From Mycolicibacterium sp. ND9-15 (GTDB taxonomy: Bacteria > Actinomycetota > Actinomycetes > Mycobacteriales > Mycobacteriaceae): a stretch of 64,000 nt of DNA. The translations under genes were made by a program, and so were the position numbers. A model generated the notes under the pieces. The model saw only the letters and a program-made list of their open reading frames with translations. It had not been told where the DNA came from and did no database searches. The stretch covers positions 3,881,501 to 3,945,500 of the forward strand of contig NZ_CP142362.1 of the NCBI RefSeq assembly GCF_035918395.1, read 5' to 3'. This document shows, piece by piece, positions 58,231-64,000 of this stretch. Each line of letters starts with the position of its first letter. The stretch's first letter is position 1.

Positions 58231-59331
58231 ATGACGGACACCGCTCGCGCCGAATTCCCGGCTCAGCCGGGCGGAGCAATCGATGCGGTGCTTGCCGAGC
58301 ATGCCGACCTCGAACGGCAGCTCAGCGATCCGAACCTGCATGCCGACGCCGCCCATGCCCGCAAAGTCGGCAGGCGCTTCGCCCAGGTGTCGCCGATCGT
58401 CGCGACCTACCGCAAACTGGAAGCCGCTCGCGGTGATCTGGAGGCCGCACGGGAGTTGGCGGCCGACGACACGTCGTTCGTCGCCGAGGTGGACGAGCTG
58501 ACCGGCACCGTCGAACGGCTCGACACCCAGTTGACCGACCTGCTGGCGCCCCGTGACTCGCACGACGCCGACGACATCGTGCTCGAGGTCAAGTCGGGGG
58601 AGGGCGGTGAGGAGTCCGCGCTGTTCGCCGCCGATCTGGCCAGGATGTACATCCGCTATGCCGAGCGGCACGGGTGGGCCGTCACCGTGCTAGACGAGAC
58701 CTTCTCGGACCTGGGCGGCTACAAAGAGGCCACGCTGTCCATCCGCAGCAAGGGAGACTCGGCCGACGGGGTCTGGTCGCGGCTGAAGTTCGAGGGCGGC
58801 GTGCACCGGGTGCAGCGGGTGCCCGTCACGGAGTCGCAGGGCCGGGTGCACACCTCGGCGGCCGGCGTGCTCGTCTACCCGGAGCCAGAGGAAGTCGAAG
58901 AGGTGCAGATCGACGAATCGGATCTGCGTATCGACGTCTACCGGTCGTCGGGCAAGGGCGGCCAGGGCGTCAACACCACCGACTCCGCGGTGCGCATCAC
59001 CCACCTGCCCACGGGCATCGTCGTCACCTGTCAAAACGAGCGGTCTCAGTTACAGAACAAGGCCCGCGCGATGCAGGTGCTCGCGGCACGCCTGCAGTCG
59101 CTGGCCGAGGAGCAGGCGCAGGCCGACGCGTCGGCCGACCGGGCCAGCCAGATCCGCACGGTGGACCGTAGCGAGCGCATCCGCACATACAACTTCCCGG
59201 AGAACCGGATCGCCGACCACCGGATCAACTTCAAAGCACACAACCTCGACCAGGTGCTCGACGGCGACCTCGACGACCTGTTCGACGCCCTTGCCGCCGC
59301 CGACAAGCAAGCGCGACTGCAGAGAACATGA
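58231..59331 (+). CDS. prfA: Peptide chain release factor 1
   Basis: 366 residues. Reads UAA and UAG stops. Codon-recognition motif PVT at 198-200 (RVPVTESQGR), GGQ at 243-245 (SSGKGGQGVNTTDSAVRITH) for peptidyl-tRNA hydrolysis. ATG at 58231 follows a strong AGGAGG; an ATG 30 nt upstream in frame is less likely. Co-transcribed with prmC, which overlaps its end. Confidence 0.96.
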   Translation: MTDTARAEFPAQPGGAIDAVLAEHADLERQLSDPNLHADAAHARKVGRRFAQVSPIVATYRKLEAARGDLEAARELAADDTSFVAEVDELTGTVERLDTQLTDLLAPRDSHDADDIVLEVKSGEGGEESALFAADLARMYIRYAERHGWAVTVLDETFSDLGGYKEATLSIRSKGDSADGVWSRLKFEGGVHRVQRVPVTESQGRVHTSAAGVLVYPEPEEVEEVQIDESDLRIDVYRSSGKGGQGVNTTDSAVRITHLPTGIVVTCQNERSQLQNKARAMQVLAARLQSLAEEQAQADASADRASQIRTVDRSERIRTYNFPENRIADHRINFKAHNLDQVLDGDLDDLFDALAAADKQARLQRT

Positions 59332-60161
59332 CCCGGCTTGGCCAGATGATCGACGCGGCGGCGGCGGCGCTGGCGAAGGCCGGTGTCGCAGCGCCGCGCG
59401 TCGACGCCGAACTGTTGGCCGCCCACGCCACGGGCACCGATCGCGGACGCGTCAGGTTCGTCGAGGCCGGCCCCGGTTTCGCAGAGCACTACGACGAACT
59501 CGTCGCCCGACGCGCCCGACGGGTACCGCTGCAGCACTTGTTGGGCACCGCACCATTCGGTTCGGTCGACGTACACGTCGGTCCCGGGGTCTTCATCCCC
59601 CGCCCCGAAACCGAGGCGCTGCTGGAATGGGCGCTGGCACAACGGTTGCCCGACGCACCGGTGATCGTCGACCTGTGCACGGGCAGCGGTGCGCTGGCGC
59701 TCGCGTTGTCGAGGAACTGGCCCCACGCCCGCATCATCGCCGTCGACGACTCCGAGTCGGCCCTCGAGTACGCGCGGCACAACCTCGCCAACACCCGCGC
59801 CGAACTCGTGAATGCCGACGTCACCGAACCCGGCCTGCTGCCGGAACTCGACGGCTCGGTCGACCTCATCGTCGCCAACCCGCCGTACATCCCCGACGGT
59901 GCGCAACTGGAACCCGAAGTGGCCGAACATGACCCGGCACACGCGTTGTTCGGCGGACCGGACGGGATGCGGGTGATCGACGCGATCGCCGGGATCGCAG
60001 CGAGGTGGCTGCGCAGCGATGGCCGCACCGCCGTCGAGCACGACGACACGACGTCGGAGCGGACCGTCGAGCGCTTCCGCCGGACCGCGCAATTTCGCGA
60101 CGTCCGCGCTCGACGCGACCTCGCCGGGCGGCCACGGTTCGTGACGGCACGGAGGGTCTGA
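59328..60161 (+). CDS. prmC: Release factor glutamine methyltransferase (HemK/PrmC)
   Basis: 277 residues. Methylates the Gln of the GGQ motif of release factors, including the product of the gene just upstream. N-terminal helical domain, then a SAM-binding Rossmann fold with VIVDLCTGSGALALAL and the catalytic NPPYIP at about 184-189. Starts ATG at 59328, overlapping the prfA stop (ATGA). Standard partner gene order. Confidence 0.94.
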   Translation: MTRLGQMIDAAAAALAKAGVAAPRVDAELLAAHATGTDRGRVRFVEAGPGFAEHYDELVARRARRVPLQHLLGTAPFGSVDVHVGPGVFIPRPETEALLEWALAQRLPDAPVIVDLCTGSGALALALSRNWPHARIIAVDDSESALEYARHNLANTRAELVNADVTEPGLLPELDGSVDLIVANPPYIPDGAQLEPEVAEHDPAHALFGGPDGMRVIDAIAGIAARWLRSDGRTAVEHDDTTSERTVERFRRTAQFRDVRARRDLAGRPRFVTARRV

Positions 60162-60202
60162 TGAGAGCCGAAGGCGACGACGAGCGAGGGGGAGGCCGAG
60201 GC

Positions 60203-60856
60203 ATGACCCAGCTGTTCGACTGTTCCGATGCCGAACAGCGCGCAACCGGTATCGCGTCGGCGATGAGCGCGCTCAAGGGTGGCCGTCTGGTCGTCCTGCC
60301 GACCGACACCGTCTACGGCATCGCCGCCGACGCGTTCGACGGCGAAGCCGTCGCTGCCCTGCTGGCGGCCAAGGGACGTGGCCGCGACATGCCGGTTCCC
60401 GTCCTCGTCGGCTCATGGCACACGATCGAAGGCCTGGTGTACAACGTTCCGGACACCGCACGCGAGCTCATCCGCGCGTTCTGGCCGGGCGCGCTGAGCC
60501 TGGTGGTGCGCCAGGCGCCGTCGCTGCAATGGGACCTCGGCGATGCGCAGGGCACCGTGATGCTGCGCATGCCGTTGCATCCGGTTGCCATCGAACTGCT
60601 GCGGGGCGTCGGCCCGATGGCGGTCTCGAGTGCCAACGTCTCTGGACGACCCGCAGCGGTGACCGCACAGGAGGCGCGCGAGCAACTCGGCGAGCAGGTG
60701 GAGGTTTATCTCGACGCCGGGCCGTCACAGCAGCAGGCGGCGTCGACGATCGTGGACCTGACCGGTGCGCACCCGCGGGTGCTGCGCCAGGGCCCGGTGA
60801 CCGTCGAGGCGATCGCCACCGTGCTCGGTGTTGAACCCACGACTTTGACGGACTGA
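60203..60856 (+). CDS. Sua5/YrdC threonylcarbamoyl-AMP synthase
   Basis: 217 residues, matching the Rv1301 length. Makes threonylcarbamoyl-AMP for the t6A modification at position 37 of ANN-decoding tRNAs. Marks: LVVLPTDTVYGIAADAFD, LLAAKGRGRDMPVPVLVG, FWPGALSLVV and VSSANVSGRPAAVTA. ATG 60203 with GGGGGAGG upstream is preferred; an ATG at 60161 overlaps the prmC stop and would add 14 residues. Co-transcribed with prmC. Confidence 0.9.
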   Translation: MTQLFDCSDAEQRATGIASAMSALKGGRLVVLPTDTVYGIAADAFDGEAVAALLAAKGRGRDMPVPVLVGSWHTIEGLVYNVPDTARELIRAFWPGALSLVVRQAPSLQWDLGDAQGTVMLRMPLHPVAIELLRGVGPMAVSSANVSGRPAAVTAQEAREQLGEQVEVYLDAGPSQQQAASTIVDLTGAHPRVLRQGPVTVEAIATVLGVEPTTLTD

Positions 60857-60858
60857 TA

Positions 60859-62076
60859 GTGACTTTCGTGCAGTACGGTTCACCGGTGGTCTATGCCGCC
60901 GACACGTTGCTGGCACTCAGTGACCGCGGTGCGGGCGTACCGATTCGGGAGCTCGCACTCGTCGGGCTGACCGCTGCGATCATCACCTATTTCGCGACCG
61001 GGTGGGTCAGGGTGCTGGCGCGCCGGCTGGGAGCGGTCGCGATCCCGCGCGACCGGGATGTGCACTCGCAACCGATCCCGCGGATGGGCGGTCTTGCCAT
61101 GTACATCGGCGTCGCGTTCGCCGTGCTCCTGGCGTCCCAGTTGCCGGCGCTGACGCGGGGCTTCGTGTATTCGACCGGCATGCCAGCCGTGGTGGTGGCC
61201 GGCGGCCTGATCATGATCGTCGGGTTGATCGACGACCGCTGGGGCCTGGACTCCTTGACCAAGTTCGCCGGGCAGATCACCGCCGCGAGTGTCCTCGTCA
61301 CCATGGGGGTCGCGTGGAGCGTGCTCTACATCCCGATCGGCGGTGTCGGCACCATCGTGCTCGACCAGGTGTCGTCGATCCTCCTGACGTTGGCGCTGAC
61401 GGTGTCGATCGTCAATGCGATGAATTTCATCGACGGACTCGACGGCCTCGCTGCCGGTCTGGGGCTGATCACCGCGTCGGCAATCTGCATCTTCTCGGTC
61501 GGACTGTTGCGTGACCATGGCGGCGACGTGCTGTTCTACCCGCCCGCCGTGATCTCGGTGGTGCTTGCGGGCGTCTGTCTCGGCTTCCTGCCGCACAACT
61601 TCCATCCCGCCAAGATCTTCATGGGCGATTCCGGTTCGATGCTGATCGGCTTGATGTTGGCGGCGGCGGCCACCACCGCTGCCGGGCCCATCTCGCAAAC
61701 CGCGTACGGGGTGCGCGACGTGTTTGCGTTGCTCTCACCCTTCCTGCTGGTGGTGGCGGTCATGTTCGTGCCGGCACTCGACACTTTGCTTGCGATCATC
61801 CGGCGCACCCGAGCGGGCGTTCACTTCACCACGCCGGACAAGATGCACCTGCACCACCGGTTGCTTCAGATCGGCCATTCGCACCGGCGCGTGGTGTTGG
61901 TCATCTATCTGTGGGTGAGCATCGTCTGCTTCGGCGCCGCCAGCACGATCTTCTTCGATCCGCGCTACAGCGGGGCAGTGATGCTGGCCGCGATTCTGGT
62001 CGCCGTCGTAGTGACGCTCATCCCTCTTCTGCGCCGGCGAAACGGCCAGTTGCAGGCAATGTACGACGAAAAGTAG
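60859..62076 (+). CDS. wecA: Decaprenyl-phosphate N-acetylglucosamine-1-phosphate transferase
   Basis: 405 residues (rfe/Rv1302). Multi-pass enzyme, about 11 TM helices, that transfers GlcNAc-1-P to decaprenyl phosphate to begin the arabinogalactan linker of the cell wall. The Asp motifs are present: DDRWGLDSLTKFAGQ (D125-D126), NAMNFIDGLDGLAAG, AKIFMGDSGSM, and the His-rich cytoplasmic loop DKMHLHHRLLQIGHSHRR. GTG start 2 bp after the preceding stop. Last gene before the ATP synthase operon. Confidence 0.94.
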   Translation: MTFVQYGSPVVYAADTLLALSDRGAGVPIRELALVGLTAAIITYFATGWVRVLARRLGAVAIPRDRDVHSQPIPRMGGLAMYIGVAFAVLLASQLPALTRGFVYSTGMPAVVVAGGLIMIVGLIDDRWGLDSLTKFAGQITAASVLVTMGVAWSVLYIPIGGVGTIVLDQVSSILLTLALTVSIVNAMNFIDGLDGLAAGLGLITASAICIFSVGLLRDHGGDVLFYPPAVISVVLAGVCLGFLPHNFHPAKIFMGDSGSMLIGLMLAAAATTAAGPISQTAYGVRDVFALLSPFLLVVAVMFVPALDTLLAIIRRTRAGVHFTTPDKMHLHHRLLQIGHSHRRVVLVIYLWVSIVCFGAASTIFFDPRYSGAVMLAAILVAVVVTLIPLLRRRNGQLQAMYDEK

Positions 62077-62106
62077 TAGGCCGATTTTAGGCCTCCCACC
62101 ATGTGT

Positions 62107-62112
62107 TAGGGT
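62107..62112 (+). promoter_or_regulatory. Candidate -10 of the ATP synthase operon
   Basis: TAGGGT in the 234-bp gap between wecA and atpI; start site near 62119. No convincing -35. It leaves a leader of about 190 nt holding a small ORF. Confidence 0.38.
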
Positions 62113-62210
62113 GCAGTCAGAACCCGAAAAAACCTCGCGGGTTGCCGGCCCCGGGCCGTCGGTGAATTACCGATCGGAACGGAACTACGACCGACAAAGG
62201 GAGCTGCCCC

Positions 62211-62306
62211 GTGGGTGATTCCAGCGAGCCAACCGCCCTCCGTTACGCTCAGGGCGCCACGCACGCTAATCATCGGGGCAGCCACCGTGACCGCGGATTG
62301 AGGTGA
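62211..62306 (+). CDS. Candidate 31-codon ORF just before atpI
   Basis: GTG-initiated frame (VGDSSEPTALRYAQG start) with AAAGGGAG 7 nt upstream, ending TGA 4 nt before the GTG of atpI. Hydrophilic, Arg/His-rich C-terminus. The good Shine-Dalgarno and the position suggest a translated and coupled upstream peptide, or the remnant of a longer AtpZ-type gene. No homolog recognised. Confidence 0.42.
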   Translation: MGDSSEPTALRYAQGATHANHRGSHRDRGLR

Positions 62307-62310
62307 AGTT

Positions 62311-62766
62311 GTGACGACGCCCGCGCAAGACGCGCCGTTGGTGTTGCCATCGGTTGCCTTCCGGCCGGTGCGCCTCTCGATGATCTGCATCGCGTTGGCC
62401 GCGGCGGCGACCGCGGGAACCGCTCTACTCGGTCACGCGATGGTTGGAATCTTCTTCGGTATCGGCTTGGGACTCGGCTTACTCAACGCAGTACTGGTAC
62501 GACGATCCGCGCTCAGGATCACCGCCGACGCTCACCCGCTGAAGAGCAAGATGGCCGTGAACTCGGCCGTCCGCTTGATGTTCCTCACGGTGATCGGCCT
62601 GACGATCGCGTTCTTGTTCCGGCCCGAGGGTCTGGGTGTGGTCTTCGGAATGGCAATCTTTCAAATGCTGCTCGTGTTCTCGACCGCGCTGCCCGTTGCC
62701 CGAAAGCTTCGGGCCGGCAGCCCGACTGACACTGACGGATCCCAAGGGGAGGCCACACGGGAATGA
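62311..62766 (+). CDS. ATP synthase protein I-like (Rv1303-like)
   Basis: 151 residues with four hydrophobic segments (LSMICIALAAAATAGTALLG, MVGIFFGIGLGLGLLNAVL, LMFLTVIGLTIAFLF, VVFGMAIFQMLLVFSTALPV). AtpI-type accessory factor for c-ring assembly or Mg handling in the F1Fo synthase; role in mycobacteria not proven. First canonical gene of the operon, overlapping atpB by 4 nt (ATGA). Shine-Dalgarno GAGGTGA. Confidence 0.85.
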   Translation: MTTPAQDAPLVLPSVAFRPVRLSMICIALAAAATAGTALLGHAMVGIFFGIGLGLGLLNAVLVRRSALRITADAHPLKSKMAVNSAVRLMFLTVIGLTIAFLFRPEGLGVVFGMAIFQMLLVFSTALPVARKLRAGSPTDTDGSQGEATRE

Positions 62767-63545
62767 CAGGACTCGATGCCGCCGTTACGACACCGGTGAC
62801 GATCCTCGCCGCCGATTCCGGTATCCACGTCGGCACCCACACCGAGGCCAACTGGTTCGGGCTGACAGTCAACACCGACACGATTCTGTCCGCGTCGATC
62901 GCCGCGGTGATCGTTCTGGGGCTGGCGTTCTACCTGCGCGCGAAGGTCACCTCGAGTGGTGTCCCCAGCGGAGTGCAGTTGTTTTGGGAAGCGATCACCG
63001 TCCAGGTTCGCAACCAGGTTGAGTCCGCGATCGGTATCAGAGTCGCACCGTTCGTGGTGCCCCTGGCAGTGACGCTGTTCGTGTACATCCTGATCGCGAA
63101 CTGGCTGTCGGTCTTCCCGTGGCAATACTCCAACGAGACCGGTATCCACGAGTTCCTCAAGCCCGCTGCTTCTGACATCAACTTCGTGCTGGCGCTGGGC
63201 CTGTTCGTCTTCATCTGCTATCACCTCGCGGGATTCTGGCGCCGAGGGGTTCTTGGCCACCCCATCAAACTGCTCAAGGGACACGTGGCGTTCCTCGCAC
63301 CGATCAACCTCGTCGAGGAACTCGCCAAGCCAGTTTCGTTGTCACTCCGACTTTTCGGCAATGTGTTCGCCGGCGGCATCATGGTCACGATCATCGCCCT
63401 GTTCCCGGCCTACATCATGTGGGCGCCGAACGCGCTGTGGAAGTCGTTCGAATTGTTCATCGGCGCCATCCAGGCATTCATCTTTGCGCTGCTGACCATT
63501 CTGTACTTCGGCCAGTCGATGGAGCTGGACGAAGAACACCACTGA
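62763..63545 (+). CDS. atpB: ATP synthase Fo subunit a
   Basis: 260 residues. Forms the proton half-channels next to the c-ring. Essential Arg196 is in KPVSLSLRLFGNVFAGG, the hallmark of subunit a. Five or six TM helices are seen, and the N-terminal stretch GIHVGTHTEANWFGLTVNTD precedes the first. Conserved with Rv1304. Confidence 0.95.
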   Translation: MTGLDAAVTTPVTILAADSGIHVGTHTEANWFGLTVNTDTILSASIAAVIVLGLAFYLRAKVTSSGVPSGVQLFWEAITVQVRNQVESAIGIRVAPFVVPLAVTLFVYILIANWLSVFPWQYSNETGIHEFLKPAASDINFVLALGLFVFICYHLAGFWRRGVLGHPIKLLKGHVAFLAPINLVEELAKPVSLSLRLFGNVFAGGIMVTIIALFPAYIMWAPNALWKSFELFIGAIQAFIFALLTILYFGQSMELDEEHH

Positions 63546-63610
63546 CCAAAGCGGAAATGCTCGACAAACCACCTGGTAGGACTGCTACCAGATATCAAGG
63601 AGGATAAGGA

Positions 63611-63859
63611 ATGGATCCCACAATCGCTGCCGGAGCGCTCATTGGCGGTGGACTTCTTCTCGGTGGCGGTGCTATCGGTGCCGCGATCGGTGACGGCGTC
63701 GTCGGTAGCGCGCTGGTCAACGGCGTGGCCCGGCAGCCGGAGGCTCAGGGCAGGTTGTTCGTCCCGTTCTTCATCACGGTCGGTCTGGTGGAGGCCATGT
63801 ACTTCATCAACCTGGCATTCATGGCGCTGTTCGTGTTCGCCACCCCGGTCGGGGGTTAA
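63611..63859 (+). CDS. atpE: ATP synthase Fo subunit c with Met at position 63
   Basis: 82 residues, two-helix hairpin that forms the proton-driven rotor ring. The proton-carrying carboxylate is Glu61 (TVGLVEAMYFINLAF). Bedaquiline contacts known in M. tuberculosis include Asp28, Glu61, Ala63, Tyr64 and Ile66. Asp28 (AIGDGV), Glu61, Tyr64 and Ile66 are all kept, but position 63 is Met (ATG at 63797-63799) where M. tuberculosis has Ala. The change is that of naturally bedaquiline-resistant mycobacteria. Strong AAGGAGG Shine-Dalgarno upstream. Confidence 0.96.
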   Translation: MDPTIAAGALIGGGLLLGGGAIGAAIGDGVVGSALVNGVARQPEAQGRLFVPFFITVGLVEAMYFINLAFMALFVFATPVGG

Positions 63860-63867
63860 AGCCGGCC

Positions 63868-64000
63868 ATGGCTGACCCGAACGTCGTTCTGTTGGCGGTG
63901 GAGGAAGGCGGCCAGAGCAACTTCCTCATCCCCAACGGCACCTTCATCTTCGTGCTGCTGATCTTCCTGATCGTGCTCGGAGTGATCGCCAAGTGGGTCG
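63868..64000 (+). CDS. atpF: ATP synthase Fo subunit b (partial, cut by window end)
   Basis: The first 44 codons are present: MADPNVVLLAVEEGGQSNF then LIPNGTFIFVLLIFLIVLGV, the membrane anchor of subunit b. The C-terminal stalk lies beyond 64000. Starts 8 nt after atpE. Confidence 0.92.
   Translation, partial: MADPNVVLLAVEEGGQSNFLIPNGTFIFVLLIFLIVLGVIAKWV

Overview
The window is high-GC chromosomal DNA of a Mycobacterium/Mycolicibacterium species. Gene order follows the block that runs in M. tuberculosis from Rv1258c (tap) to Rv1306 (atpF), and nearly every core protein matches its tuberculosis counterpart over its full length. The AtpE c-subunit carries Met at position 63. That residue is known from a few non-tuberculous mycobacteria with natural bedaquiline resistance, so a species of that kind (M. 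flavescens or M. novocastrense type) is my best guess; this is inference.

Layout. 1-9.3 kb: tap (cut by the window edge), udgB, an LLM oxidoreductase, an F420-type nitroreductase, a HIT protein, amiB2, a broken deoxyinosine-glycosylase gene and two class III adenylyl cyclases placed tail to tail. One cyclase is Rv1264-like; the other is an alpha/beta-hydrolase fusion like Rv1900c. 9.3-15.3 kb: accessory block in place of the tuberculosis pknH-embR-lprA region. It holds copZ plus a copper P-type ATPase under a CsoR/RicR-type palindrome, dtd, two small unknowns and a molybdopterin oxidoreductase. 15.3-25.1 kb: Rv1272c/Rv1273c ABC exporter pair, lipoproteins lprB-lprC, SixA phosphatase, the SbcCD-like Rv1277-Rv1278 pair and a DUF309 protein. 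25.2-32.1 kb: a WS/DGAT wax-ester synthase with two DosR-like boxes, then oppBCDA. 32.2-35.2 kb: two small exported peptides and a TcrX/TcrY-like two-component system. 35.2-40.2 kb: carbonic anhydrase canA and the sulfate-activation operon cysD-cysNC-cysQ-rrf2. 40.2-46.2 kb: mixed accessory genes (VOC proteins, nitronate monooxygenase, LLM, SDR, NTF2-like, small exported proteins, arsR/arsI). 46.3-53 kb: tRNA-Arg(CCG), then argS-lysA-hom-thrC-thrB, an aspartate-family amino-acid operon. 53-64 kb: rho, rpmE, prfA, prmC, a Sua5/TsaC protein, wecA and the start of the ATP synthase operon (atpI, atpB, atpE, atpF cut by the edge). A TetR/acyl-CoA ligase cassette with a truncated MarR gene sits between rho and rpmE.

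Regulatory grammar. Many first genes have a -10-like hexamer (A at position 2, T at position 6) exactly 6-7 nt before ATG/GTG, the layout of leaderless mycobacterial transcripts. The same layout marks two tiny upstream ORFs whose stop codons overlap the start codons of cysD and of the tcrX-like regulator. Further candidate upstream ORFs precede rho and atpI. These coupled mini-ORFs are the most interesting under-described signal here, together with AtpE Met63, the tandem DosR-like boxes and the repeat-bounded MarR relic.

Limits: no database search or folding was run. Family names come from motif and sequence recognition, comparisons with M. tuberculosis are from memory, and promoter calls are by eye.
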